Shown: piece after piece, positions 35,784-44,666 of the stretch
Layout: each line of letters opens with the position of its first letter
Numbering within the stretch: the stretch's first letter is position 1
Source of the DNA: DATJHM01 sp035493895
Lineage (GTDB): Bacteria; Chloroflexota; Ktedonobacteria; Ktedonobacterales; Ktedonobacteraceae
DNA: 64,000 bases
Reading direction: 5' to 3'
Assembly (NCBI GenBank): GCA_035493895.1
Contig: DATJHM010000160.1
Coordinates: 6,993-70,992 of the forward strand
Translations under genes and position numbers: made by a program
Notes under the pieces: generated by a model
Database searches by the model: none
What the model saw: the letters and a program-made list of their open reading frames with translations, nothing else
What the model was told of the DNA's origin: nothing

Positions 35784-36968
35784 GTGAAAAAGGTATCTGT
35801 TTTTCTGGGCCTTACCATACTCATCTTACTGGCAAGCATAGCAACCAGGCGCACAGTACTTTATGCAGCTCCGGTTCAACGTACATCTGTACAAGAGGAC
35901 GTATGCGCAAAAGTGCCAAGAGGATATGCGCGTTGCCTGGCAGTGCTGGTACGGAGCCAGCAGCAATTACACCCACTGAATGGACACATTGTGCCAGCAG
36001 GATATGGGCCAGCAGAACTGCAAAATGCCTACAAGTTGCCCTCAGCAACAGCGGGAGTGGGGCAGACCATAGCCATAGTTGATGCCTACGATAACCCTGT
36101 TGCAGAGAGTGATCTGGCGGTGTATCGAGCACAATATCATCTGCCTCCCTGTACCACTGCGAATGGTTGTTTCAAGAAAGTTGATCAAAACGGAGGGAAT
36201 AGTTATCCGATAACGGATACAGCGTGGCCAATGGAGATTGCGCTGGACCTGGATATAGCCAGCGCAATCTGTCCCAACTGTCACCTGCTGCTGGTAGAGG
36301 CGAACAGTGCTTCTTTTGCCAACCTGGGGCACGCAGTCGAGACGGCAGTACGGCTGAAGGCCACCGTGATCAGCAACAGCTATGGAGGCTACGAGAACTG
36401 GGCTGATGCGATACTCTATGCCCATTACTACAGTCATCCAGGCATCGCAATTACCGCCAGCGCGGGAGATAATGGCTATGGAGTCGAGTTGCCCGCCGCA
36501 TATAATACGGTGACCGCCGTTGGTGGGACCGCGCTCACGCCAGCAAGCAATGCTCGCGGCTGGAGTGAGACGGTCTGGAACGGCACAGGCAGCGGATGTA
36601 GCACGTATATCAATAAGCCGAGCTGGCAAATAGATACGGGCTGCAAAAAACGGACCGTCGCGGATGTAGCAGCGGTGGCCGATACCAATACGGCGGTAGC
36701 AGCCTACTATAGCTATAACAATGCTGGAGGCTGGATAAAACTGGGAGGAACCAGCGTCTCCGCGCCAATTATTGCTGGCGTGTATGCGCTGGCAGGCAAT
36801 AGCGCCAGGATCAATGCAGCGGCCTATCCCTATGCTCATAGCTACGCCCTGAATGTCGTGACCAGCGGCAGTAATGGTGCGTGCGCGGTCCCCTACCTCT
36901 GCTCAGGGGTCAACGGATACAACGGTCCAACGGGTCTGGGCACACCAAATGGAGTTGACGCATTCTGA
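35784..36968 (+). CDS. Secreted S53 (sedolisin-family) serine protease, short propeptide
   Basis: 394 residues. It starts at GTG 35784 with GGGAG eight bases upstream and has a clear signal peptide (residues 1-28). Catalytic residues of the sedolisin family are visible: E151 and D155 in MEIALD, D229 in SAGDNG, and the nucleophile S324 in GGTSVSAP. The C-terminal GPTGLGTPNG is the usual end of the family core. Compared with typical S53 enzymes (about 550-650 residues) the N-terminal kumamolisin-type activation domain is nearly absent. Activation may therefore need another protein, or the enzyme may be constitutively active. Members cleave proteins at acid pH outside the cell. Confidence 0.92.
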   Translation: MKKVSVFLGLTILILLASIATRRTVLYAAPVQRTSVQEDVCAKVPRGYARCLAVLVRSQQQLHPLNGHIVPAGYGPAELQNAYKLPSATAGVGQTIAIVDAYDNPVAESDLAVYRAQYHLPPCTTANGCFKKVDQNGGNSYPITDTAWPMEIALDLDIASAICPNCHLLLVEANSASFANLGHAVETAVRLKATVISNSYGGYENWADAILYAHYYSHPGIAITASAGDNGYGVELPAAYNTVTAVGGTALTPASNARGWSETVWNGTGSGCSTYINKPSWQIDTGCKKRTVADVAAVADTNTAVAAYYSYNNAGGWIKLGGTSVSAPIIAGVYALAGNSARINAAAYPYAHSYALNVVTSGSNGACAVPYLCSGVNGYNGPTGLGTPNGVDAF

Positions 36969-36982
36969 ACGTCAGTGTTTTT

Positions 36983-37012
36983 CGTTGCGAGGAGCTATAC
37001 CGCCTCGCAACG
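36983..37012. terminator. Hairpin between protease and SPFH genes
   Basis: Perfect ten-base arms CGTTGCGAGG (36983-36992) and CCTCGCAACG (37003-37012) lie between the convergent stop codons. TTTTT precedes it on the plus strand. A likely bidirectional terminator. Confidence 0.65.
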
Positions 37013-37047
37013 ATGACCGGGAACACAAACGCATAAAAATGGAGAGC

Positions 37048-38304
37048 TTATAACTCATGCAAGCGCTTTTGCAGGCGTGCATACATTTCGGAATGCTTTT
37101 GCTCGGAAATCTCACCCGCAAGCAGGCGTTCGTCAAGTTTATCGATCATCTCCTGAACTTTCTCGCGCGTCATCGGACCTGTCCCCTGAGTTCCGCCAGG
37201 ATTCGCACTTGCAGAGTTGAGCGGACCACTATTGTAATGGCCTGCGGGAAGAGAGGGTAGCGTGGGATTGTTGGGCACAAAAGAGCCGTTGATAATCGGT
37301 CCGGACAGCGGCGGAGGAAGCGTCGGCTGATTCAGAAGCTGGCCGATAAGCTGGGCACGGTCATCCAGTAGCGTTCCCTGGTTCGGATTGGCGGCGGCAA
37401 CCTCGGCGACCTCGATGCGCTTCAGATCAAGAGGGTTCAGACCGAGCGCCTGTTGTTGCTGCATCAGTTCGATCTGAGTTCGCCCCTGTTTCAGAGAAGC
37501 CTGGGCCTGATAGTCGGCGATTAACGCATCAAGTTGCGCCCCTGCAAGCTCGCCCTCTTTTTCCAGCGTGATACGCGTACGAGCTTCGGCAGCGGCCAGA
37601 AACTGCGCAGGAATATGCTGATTGAGAATAGTCACTCCATGAAACTCCAGGCCCCAGCGCTCAAAGGTCGGTCTGAGCTTCTCGCGGCAGGCTTCGTTAA
37701 ATTCGGCGTGCGCTTGCTGAAACTCGAGCACCGTCGTGCGCGCAAGCAGATCGCGTAGTACCGTGCTGACCTCAGATTTGACATAGACATTCAGTTGCTC
37801 CTCGCGATAGACCTGCTCATGACCGGCCACATTGAGCAGAAACGCCTCGGGATCGCTGATCGTCAGCGTATAATAGCCGCTGGCCCCGATGTTGACGCGA
37901 TCGCGCGTAAGCACATCCGAGATGCCCCAGTTCAGGCGCAGCTCACGCGTCGTAACCCAGATCACCTCAATCTGCTCGCGCATCTGCAAACGACGCAGAT
38001 CGTACAGACCCGGAGAGAGCAGCACGCCTCGCTCCATGCTCCCCTGCAAAACGCCGTTGCGGATCAGCATCACCTGCTCATTGCGCGAGACCAGCAAGGC
38101 CTGAGTATGGCGAAAAGAACTGGCCATCGGAACCTCTGGATCGGGGAGACGCCAGAGAATACCGTTTTTCGTGGGATACATCTGGATCGTTTGTTGCCAG
38201 GAGAGAGGCATATAGCCCAGGCGCTGACCAATACGCCGTACATCACTCTCAGTATTATCGACAAGGCGAATGCCCCAGTTCACAAAAGCATGCAAAAGTC
38301 CCAT
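37048..38304 (-). CDS. SPFH/Band-7 domain protein with SHOCT-like tail
   Basis: 418 residues. The SPFH (stomatin/prohibitin-like) domain spans about residues 60-300: TQALLVSRNEQVMLIRNGVL, SGYYTLTISDPEAFL, and the coiled-coil end AAAEARTRITLEKEGELAGAQ. A Pro/Asn-rich linker follows. The last 40 residues (MTREKVQEMIDKLDERLLAGEI onward) form a SHOCT-like helical hairpin with the typical LxxGxIS turn. There is no strong membrane helix, so membrane contact would be peripheral. SPFH proteins build membrane microdomain platforms. It is the last gene of a three-gene unit, 35 bases after the 606-residue zinc-ribbon protein gene. The layout recalls the Bacillus ydjFGHI locus, where an SPFH protein recruits a PspA homologue. 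Confidence 0.88.
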   Translation of the reverse strand: MGLLHAFVNWGIRLVDNTESDVRRIGQRLGYMPLSWQQTIQMYPTKNGILWRLPDPEVPMASSFRHTQALLVSRNEQVMLIRNGVLQGSMERGVLLSPGLYDLRRLQMREQIEVIWVTTRELRLNWGISDVLTRDRVNIGASGYYTLTISDPEAFLLNVAGHEQVYREEQLNVYVKSEVSTVLRDLLARTTVLEFQQAHAEFNEACREKLRPTFERWGLEFHGVTILNQHIPAQFLAAAEARTRITLEKEGELAGAQLDALIADYQAQASLKQGRTQIELMQQQQALGLNPLDLKRIEVAEVAAANPNQGTLLDDRAQLIGQLLNQPTLPPPLSGPIINGSFVPNNPTLPSLPAGHYNSGPLNSASANPGGTQGTGPMTREKVQEMIDKLDERLLAGEISEQKHSEMYARLQKRLHEL

Positions 38305-38339
38305 AATGCGCTCTTCACTTTCTGCACAAAGCCTTGCGG

Positions 38340-40160
38340 CTACACCCTATACGTGCGCAAAAAATCGGTTGTCCCGGTAAGATACGTTTGTAGTGCCTGA
38401 TTGATAACAGGTACCGGGCACAACACTTGCTCGCGTTGCTTCTGCTTGCCGCGGTACTGCACGACAGCGGCAGGTAGATAGACAACGCCGATCATTTTCG
38501 TGGAAAGAACTTTGAGCCTGGCGGCCTGCTGTCCGGCATAGACCTTCATAGCCCGTTCAGCCATAGCATGCGTCACGAGGGCCGGGAGCGAGGCAAGCGG
38601 CTTATCAAAAAGCGCAAATTGTTGCGCCCCCGCCTGCACCACCTGCAACTGGGGGTCCTCGCTCGTAAGCGCGACCACCTGCGGCACATCGACGCTTGTC
38701 GCATCCACAAGCAAGAGACCTTCCCGTACATTCGTTTTCCTGACGAGCCTGCCATCTACCGCCGTATAGTTCAGACGCGCCACCCAGTAGGGATGAAAGA
38801 AACGCGCTTTGACCTCACCTTTTTCGCCGCCAAATCCCAACGTCCCCGCGCGCCGATGCTGCACCACCGCACGCTCTAACCACTGCCAGTTCTTGACAAT
38901 AGGAAGAGGAGCTTCGCCCGCACGTGCTCCTAAGACGCGACTGATAGAAGTCAGCAGCCAGAGGAGATGCTCAGCATCCTGTAGCCGCGCCAGATGCTGC
39001 ACATAGGATAGCAAGCGACGATGGAATGCAGGAAATTCGCACGGCTGCGTGCGCGTGACCAGCTCATACGCAGTCACCACCGCCTGAAAGATGCGTGCGC
39101 CCGTGATATCTTTTTTGATGCCATGCTGTAAGAAGACAGTATACAACGGATTATATGCGCAGGTATCTGCCTGATGTAGAGCCGCCTCCATCTGTGCCAG
39201 CGCACGCGATACCTGCGACACCAGGCGCTCAGGCACAATACCATGTTGCTCATCGAAGGCGCTGATCATTGCCTCGACCAGGAGCAATGCGCCCTGAGCG
39301 CGCTCATTTTGCGCGGCAATAAACGCTCGATAGCGTTGTTCCGCGTCATTTTCCTGGAGAAGCGGCTGATAGCTTTCCTGTAGCGCAAGAATATTCTGCC
39401 GGATGACCTGATAGGCGCTCACCTGCGCTGAAGCGAACTGCTGCGAAATATTTGCGTGATAGATCAGACTTTGTAGACGCAGCTGCAATTGTTGCAACTT
39501 GTACTGATCATCGGGAACCACCGCAAAATTTTGCAATTGTTCAGCTGTGACGCGGCTGACGAGCGTTTTCAGCCACTGGTTATCGCCCTGCGCAATTGCC
39601 AGAAGCGATGAGGCAGGCTGATACTCACGGAAACCGGCCGTCTCCTTCACCTGGATGAGGGGAGCCTCCAGAACCGTATCGAAAGCTTCCATGCGCCGCT
39701 CAACCTCTTTTTTCAGAATCGGATAGAGCGAATCGCTGAAAATATAGCGGCGAGCGTTAATATCCACAGAACTGCTCGCACGCCCACTACCGACAACCAC
39801 GCGATCGAACCAGGCAATCAGCTCTTTCTTGAGTTGCTGAGCATTATCCTGTCCCTGACGTAGCGTATAGACCGTGTCGCAGAAAGGGCAACGGAGCGGT
39901 CGACTCAGATCTTGCGTCGTATCCAGCTGGGCAGGCGCGGCACATTTCGGACAGGCCAGGACCTCGGTCGCAGCGGCGTGGTAGCCGGTTTCATGAGATG
40001 ACATAGCAGGAGGTGTCACAGGGACAGGCGGATCTGGCTCAGCCGTCAGGAGCTGCGTCCATTTCTGCTTGAGAGAATCATAGGTTGGCTGATCGATGCG
40101 TCCCATCGAAACCTGCACGTCCAGAGAATTGAGCATAGTGAGAATCTCTTGCTTATCCAT
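38340..40160 (-). CDS. TFIIB-type zinc-ribbon protein, 606 residues, unknown function
   Basis: An N-terminal helical hairpin (residues 1-40, with the SHOCT-like turn MGRIDQPTY) is followed by a zinc ribbon with C70/C73 and C91/C94 (ACPKC...RCPFC). A long, mostly helical body (about 105-440) and an alpha/beta C-terminal region (about 440-606) follow. No catalytic motif or membrane helix was recognised. It lies between the TPR/zinc-ribbon gene (six bases apart) and the SPFH gene, so all three are surely one operon. The zinc ribbon beside an SPFH gene is like B. subtilis YdjG, but the large body is unlike it. Function unknown; a scaffold or client-binding factor is possible. Confidence 0.8.
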   Translation of the reverse strand: MDKQEILTMLNSLDVQVSMGRIDQPTYDSLKQKWTQLLTAEPDPPVPVTPPAMSSHETGYHAAATEVLACPKCAAPAQLDTTQDLSRPLRCPFCDTVYTLRQGQDNAQQLKKELIAWFDRVVVGSGRASSSVDINARRYIFSDSLYPILKKEVERRMEAFDTVLEAPLIQVKETAGFREYQPASSLLAIAQGDNQWLKTLVSRVTAEQLQNFAVVPDDQYKLQQLQLRLQSLIYHANISQQFASAQVSAYQVIRQNILALQESYQPLLQENDAEQRYRAFIAAQNERAQGALLLVEAMISAFDEQHGIVPERLVSQVSRALAQMEAALHQADTCAYNPLYTVFLQHGIKKDITGARIFQAVVTAYELVTRTQPCEFPAFHRRLLSYVQHLARLQDAEHLLWLLTSISRVLGARAGEAPLPIVKNWQWLERAVVQHRRAGTLGFGGEKGEVKARFFHPYWVARLNYTAVDGRLVRKTNVREGLLLVDATSVDVPQVVALTSEDPQLQVVQAGAQQFALFDKPLASLPALVTHAMAERAMKVYAGQQAARLKVLSTKMIGVVYLPAAVVQYRGKQKQREQVLCPVPVINQALQTYLTGTTDFLRTYRV

Positions 40161-40166
40161 AGCTCC

Positions 40167-41138
40167 CTAACCCTTGTTGCGTGCAACAACGACACTCTGC
40201 TCAAGACGATGCAGGCGTTCATCCAGTCCATCGATGCGCATATATGCCTGAGCCAGCTCCAGCAGCAGATCGCGGCGTACCCGCTCCGCCTCTTCGGCCG
40301 CGCGGAACGTGATCATCGAGCCACAGGGACTGCATACCACCACCTTCATTTCCTGAAGATTGATCGTAAAGGGGTCCTGATTCAGCTTCTCCAGTAGCTC
40401 CTTTGTGTAGGGCGTGAGCGTAGCACGACACAGCGAGAAATGCAGATCTGCGCCCTGAACTTCGCGATGACAGATCCAGCACGTACGCACCACACGCCAG
40501 TTATTCAGCAGCGTCTCCATACGTTCAATACGGCTGGTATCGTTGCAGCGTCGAAAGGCCTGGAGAGCCAGCGCCAGATCATCGGCGGCGGCACCGGGAT
40601 AGCGATCCTTTTTCAGCATCGCCTCGTAGAACTGATACATCCCCTCATGGAAGAAATAGCGCTCATCGGTGCGCTCATCATGGCCGTTGCCGGACCTGAC
40701 ATATTCATACGTCAACAAAGGATTGCAAATAATCGCGAGGAATCTGGTGCTGGCCGCTTTATGCAGATCGCGCAGGCGCATCACATCGTCCATCGCCTGA
40801 GTAATCGCAGCCTCAACCAATCGACAATCGAGTTCGGCGCATAGAGGTTCGGTCGGCATCATTTCATGACGTTGGCCACCAATACGCTCGATTTGCGTCA
40901 TAGTGCGTAAGAGATGGAGCAGATTTTGCAAAGAGGCCGGATTCTGCGTTGCCAGGTAGCGATATAGCAAAGCATTCGCGGCTGCTTGTGTAGTAAGAGC
41001 TTGATTGCCATGCCTGCTGGCCTTTTTAGAGGCTTCATCAAAGAGATCTGCCGCCTTATGGAAATTCTTTAACAATACACCTTTTTCAAATGCGCGCTCG
41101 TACAGCTCTTGCTCATCCCGTCCAAAGAGCGAACTCAT
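40167..41138 (-). CDS. Helical-repeat and zinc-ribbon protein, first gene of SPFH operon
   Basis: 323 residues. The start is the ATG at 41136-41138 (MSSLFGRDEQELYERAF) with AAGGAG eight bases upstream; a 31-codon upstream extension is rejected. Residues 8-110 look like TPR/MIT-type helical repeats (YERAFEKGVLLKNFHKAADLF). Residues 220-272 hold two cysteine pairs (C220/C223 in CWIC, C269/C272 in CSPC), a split zinc ribbon. A C-terminal coiled coil (about 280-323) follows. The N-terminal MIT-like helices are of the kind that bind other membrane-remodelling proteins. No known family was recognised. Confidence 0.78.
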   Translation of the reverse strand: MSSLFGRDEQELYERAFEKGVLLKNFHKAADLFDEASKKASRHGNQALTTQAAANALLYRYLATQNPASLQNLLHLLRTMTQIERIGGQRHEMMPTEPLCAELDCRLVEAAITQAMDDVMRLRDLHKAASTRFLAIICNPLLTYEYVRSGNGHDERTDERYFFHEGMYQFYEAMLKKDRYPGAAADDLALALQAFRRCNDTSRIERMETLLNNWRVVRTCWICHREVQGADLHFSLCRATLTPYTKELLEKLNQDPFTINLQEMKVVVCSPCGSMITFRAAEEAERVRRDLLLELAQAYMRIDGLDERLHRLEQSVVVARNKG

Positions 41139-41375
41139 CTCTAGATCTCCTTCCAGAAGCGATGCATCCTTTTCTTCTCTGTATTGGCAATGCCTGGCAT
41201 ACGTCTCTCTATCATTTTTTGTTGCGAACAAGAGCTAATCCAGTTCATTATAAGAGGCGAGACCAAACAGGTATATCCGACATGAAACGGGTTTATACAG
41301 GTATAGACGTGGAAAACCACCATGTATCATAATAGCTGCTTCACCCCAAAAATGGAAGGGGGATTTTCCGGCTCT

Positions 41376-41409
41376 CCCGATTGTGATCTTGCGTTCGAGC
41401 ACAATCGGG
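41376..41409. terminator. Hairpin after lytic transglycosylase gene
   Basis: Perfect ten-base arms CCCGATTGTG (41376-41385) and CACAATCGGG (41400-41409) lie about 30 bases beyond the transglycosylase stop and upstream of the SPFH operon. It probably separates the two minus-strand units. Confidence 0.6.
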
Positions 41410-41439
41410 AAATATCGTCCCGGGTAGGGAAGAGGTTAG

Positions 41440-42177
41440 CTAGTAGAGAATGACGTTGAGGTAACTCTGCGTTTCAGCAGGGAGATAGGCAAACCAGTTA
41501 CTGCCACCCATAGAGATGGCATAATCCACATTGCCAGGGCCAGCATTATAGGCAGCCAGGGCCTTCGCATAATCGCCACCATACCTCGAGGAGAGGTTGG
41601 CCATAAAAGATGCGGCCGCATTCAATGACTGGACAGGATCGTAGGGATTGATGCCCTCCTCGGCAGCAGTACCGGGCATGAACTGGGCAATACCAATAGC
41701 GCCAGCCGGGGAAACGACATCTGGATTAAAACCGCTCTCTTCTTCGATCTGACGTTCAAACAGATCGGGATTAATGCCAGCAGCCACAGCATCCTGACGT
41801 GCAAGCGCGACGTAGGACAGAGGAACCACCGGTGCGGGTGCTGGTGGTGCTGGAACCGGTGCAGGTGGTGCTGGAACCGGTGCGGGGGCCGCATGCGGTG
41901 GGGAGGCTGGCTGTGAGTGTTTGGGAGCTGTATGCGGAGGCGCTACCGGGTGCGAGTGTTTGGGGACACTGTGCGGGGGGGCTACCGGGTGCGTTGCGGC
42001 CCCATGCCGGTGTTGCGCATTCCCTACCTGATGTGGTATTTCGGCAGGTATTGACGATGTATGCTTGTTCTGACCGGCTAACATTATGATCATTACGGAT
42101 AATAAGAGCACAGAGATGATAACCCCATATTCAAACGTGAAGGGGGGGAGATCAGGACTTTTTTTGATTCTTTGCAT
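41440..42177 (-). CDS. Membrane-anchored lytic transglycosylase (SLT-like)
   Basis: 245 residues. One membrane helix at about 18-36 is followed by a long Pro/His/Ala-rich stalk (about 50-125) with near-repeats of HPVAPPH and PAPPAPV, then an SLT domain. The catalytic glutamate is in RQIEEESGFNP, followed by the family motifs GAIGIAQFMPGTA and ALAAYNAGPGNV. It cleaves peptidoglycan between MurNAc and GlcNAc to give anhydro ends. The stalk would carry it across the wall. The start ATG has AAGGAG rather far (15 bases) upstream, so the start is slightly uncertain. Confidence 0.93.
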   Translation of the reverse strand: MQRIKKSPDLPPFTFEYGVIISVLLLSVMIIMLAGQNKHTSSIPAEIPHQVGNAQHRHGAATHPVAPPHSVPKHSHPVAPPHTAPKHSQPASPPHAAPAPVPAPPAPVPAPPAPAPVVPLSYVALARQDAVAAGINPDLFERQIEEESGFNPDVVSPAGAIGIAQFMPGTAAEEGINPYDPVQSLNAAASFMANLSSRYGGDYAKALAAYNAGPGNVDYAISMGGSNWFAYLPAETQSYLNVILY

Positions 42178-42604
42178 GCTTGAGAAAAAGCTCCTTCTAA
42201 ATCCTTCTCATTCTTTTATTCCAGTTAAGAACCAGAAGGATCTATGGTACGACAACTTCATCCTCTGACCGCAAGCAATACATTCCGACTTGAGACGCTT
42301 CTAGGATTGCGGTCATTTTTCAATAGAGGTTATGTAGACAAATAGCGATTGCGTGTCGCTCTACTATATACATGTGTATGAAAGATAACGTACAGTTTTT
42401 AAATGGTCAAATCATCATCCTGTGATTCATGTTTTATGCAAAGATAGCCGCGGCAATTAGCCAAAAAGTACTATTTATCTTTGAAGATCCCCTATGTGCT
42501 CGGTAGTTTGGCTGTCTTTGTACGATGGTAATAGAGCCTGTGCACCACGTATCTTTATCAATACACTTTGTTTGCGATATATGAAACGATAGTCAGGAAA
42601 AACT
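42178..42604. other. Divergent intergenic region
   Basis: About 430 AT-rich bases between the transglycosylase (minus) and the phosphoesterase (plus). It should hold both promoters. No credible ORF or RNA gene; a TATATACATGTGTATG stretch near 42364-42379 is partly palindromic but otherwise unremarkable. Confidence 0.35.
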
Positions 42605-43513
42605 ATGCAACGTCGAAGCTTTCTTAAACTTGTAGGAACAACAGCCACCGGGGCTCTGCTAGCAGGGGGAAGCGCCATAGCATATGCGAATTATATTGAG
42701 CCCGGCTGGATTGAGATAGTGCAGCAATCATTGCATCTGCCACGGCTGGATGCAGCATTTGGAGGATATCGCCTCATTCAAATCAGCGATCTGCACGCCG
42801 ATGATACCTGGCATGGCTCCGTCTGGATCGATCGAACCCGTGTAGCGGAATTAGTACAATTAATCAATGAGCAAAATGCGGATGCAGTTGTAATCACAGG
42901 CGACTTTGTGACCCGCATAAAAAAGCGAACCCCCGATACACTCTCACCGTTGCGTGAGTTAAGGACTCGGGACGGAGTCTACGCGATTCTGGGAAATCAT
43001 GATCATTGGAGCGGCCCTCAGGCAGTGCGCAAGCTCATTTCCCAGTATGGTATTCATGATTTGAGTGATACCAGCCATACCTTACGCCGGGGCACAGCCC
43101 AATTCCATCTTGTAGGCATGGACGATCTCTGGCCCGAGTATGGACCAGTGGCCCCCGTCTGGTCGCATCAAGCGCGTTTGCGCCGCATTTTACGCAATGT
43201 GCCTACAGAGGGAGCCGCCATTCTTCTGGTTCATGAGCCCGATTTTGCCGAAGTTGCCGCAGCTACCGGGCGCTTTGACTTGCAACTCTCAGGCCACACG
43301 CATGGAGGACAGGTGCAACTTCCCTTCTATGGAGTATTGAGAGTACCACCGCTAGGAGAGCGCTATCCGGCGGGTCTTTACCACGTACGATCCATGCACC
43401 ATTACACGAACCGTGGCATAGGTATGGTAGAGCCGCATGTGCGCTTCGATTGTCGGCCTGAAATTACTGTATTCAACTTTTTGTCCCACTCTCAGGCTCC
43501 TCAAGCAGGGTAA
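42605..43513 (+). CDS. Tat-exported metallophosphoesterase (YkuE-like)
   Basis: 302 residues. The N-terminus MQRRSFLKLVGTTATGALLA is a twin-arginine signal. The calcineurin-like metal site is complete: ISDLHADD (D,H), ITGDFV (D), LGNHDHW (N,H), LLVHEPDF (H) and SGHTHGGQV (H,H). YkuE-type members act at the cell surface on phosphodiesters or UDP-linked lipids. Export in folded form by Tat fits a protein that loads metal in the cytoplasm. It is the only gene on its strand here, with a hairpin after the stop. Confidence 0.95.
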   Translation: MQRRSFLKLVGTTATGALLAGGSAIAYANYIEPGWIEIVQQSLHLPRLDAAFGGYRLIQISDLHADDTWHGSVWIDRTRVAELVQLINEQNADAVVITGDFVTRIKKRTPDTLSPLRELRTRDGVYAILGNHDHWSGPQAVRKLISQYGIHDLSDTSHTLRRGTAQFHLVGMDDLWPEYGPVAPVWSHQARLRRILRNVPTEGAAILLVHEPDFAEVAAATGRFDLQLSGHTHGGQVQLPFYGVLRVPPLGERYPAGLYHVRSMHHYTNRGIGMVEPHVRFDCRPEITVFNFLSHSQAPQAG

Positions 43514-43517
43514 ACCA

Positions 43518-43549
43518 CGATGTCTCAAAGCAATTGCATTCAGACATCG
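43518..43549. terminator. Hairpin between convergent phosphoesterase and response-regulator genes
   Basis: Arms CGATGTCT (43518-43525) and AGACATCG (43542-43549) pair perfectly; the right arm overlaps the last codons of the minus-strand response regulator. Probably a shared terminator for the two genes. Confidence 0.5.
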
Positions 43550-44265
43550 CCGAGAAACAGCATCGCATCGACTTTCTGGCCCGCAGGAGTATAGAGTTGG
43601 ATGAGACGCTGTTCTATCAATAAGCGCAACGCTCCTCGCATCTGCTCTAATGATAGATGCGTGAGCAGGCAGAGGCGTTCGATATTGCTATGTCCATCGA
43701 TCATATTGTAGACACGCCGCACCAGACGATCCGCATTCAACGTCGAATAGGAATGACTGGCCCGTGACGCATCCTTTTCTTGCACGCGCAAAGGGATCAA
43801 AGATTGTAAAAGATGATCCGTAGATGCACGATCAACCGAGATGGGTTGCACGGGTGATGGTTTGGACGGGAAAGGCGTTTCCGGACGACTCTGGCCCATA
43901 AGCAGCTCCTGCACGGCAGTGCGGAGAGCATCCTGACTAAACGGTTTAGAAAGATAACGACTGGCCCCCTGACGAAGAGCCCACGTAGTATCTATAGAAG
44001 TTTTTTTCGTGCTTACCATAATAATAGGTAACTGTTTAAAAGCAGCATGAGCCCGTAGATAGCGACATATTTCATACCCATTCATCTCGGGCAAAACGAC
44101 ATCCAGAATCAAACAATGAGGGCGTTCCACAAGCACCTGACTCAGACCTTCACGTCCATTCATGACGCAATTCACCTGATAACCTGCCTGTTGTAACGCT
44201 TGAGACATATAAAGACATTCAGTAGTACTATCATCTATGACTATTATTTTAAACGCATTGGCCAT
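43540..44265 (-). CDS. Response regulator with REC domain and uncharacterised C-terminal domain
   Basis: 241 residues. The receiver domain (about 1-125) has the acidic pocket (VIDDS), the phospho-acceptor Asp in LILDVVLPEMNG, the Thr/Ser in IMVSTKK and the Lys in YLSKPF. After a Pro-rich linker the C-terminal part (about 165-241) is helical and resembles a winged-helix-like or DUF4388-associated module (VYNMIDGHSNIERLCLLTHLS) rather than a standard output domain. No kinase is adjacent. The start ATG has GGGAGG at 13 bases. It may signal by protein contact rather than DNA binding. Confidence 0.88.
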   Translation of the reverse strand: MANAFKIIVIDDSTTECLYMSQALQQAGYQVNCVMNGREGLSQVLVERPHCLILDVVLPEMNGYEICRYLRAHAAFKQLPIIMVSTKKTSIDTTWALRQGASRYLSKPFSQDALRTAVQELLMGQSRPETPFPSKPSPVQPISVDRASTDHLLQSLIPLRVQEKDASRASHSYSTLNADRLVRRVYNMIDGHSNIERLCLLTHLSLEQMRGALRLLIEQRLIQLYTPAGQKVDAMLFLGDV

Positions 44266-44666
44266 ACCGAGCGTGTTACCTCCCTGGAGCTATCCATGCC
44301 ACCGCCCACTTGCACAACCGTTCTGGCTAGAGACGAGTATACACTCTCTACTAGCTTGTTGGATATGCTCATCCTAGCATGTAAGCAAGCCTTAACACAA
44401 ACTTTCCCCAAAAACTCACCCAAAGGTACCTATCTTTTTTCACCCCTCTCTATTCAGGTAAAAATCGATATAGTACTATACTATAATTTATCACATTATC
44501 TTTCGCTTCAGTACTTTCTGCACGTTCTATTACACTATTTTTGGGCAAGGAGCCGCAAATCAAGGCATATGTTGCAGGATCGCCATGAATGTGATAGGAA
44601 TGAGAGAGGAAACACCATTGCTATCCAGCAGAACACAACAACTTTGTCCAGGAGGATCTCTCATCT
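44266..44666. other. Divergent intergenic region
   Basis: About 400 bases between the response regulator and the dehydrogenase. AT-rich around 44460-44520, presumably with promoter activity. No ORF with a ribosome site, no RNA gene and no notable repeat seen. Confidence 0.35.

Noticed and set aside
36042..36839. 265-codon frame antisense to the S53 protease
   Set aside because: The S53 catalytic motifs on the plus strand establish the coding frame; the antisense frame has no start signal.
41376..41409. GTTCGA within a hairpin considered as a tRNA T-loop
   Set aside because: No acceptor, D or anticodon stems around it; the structure is a simple hairpin.
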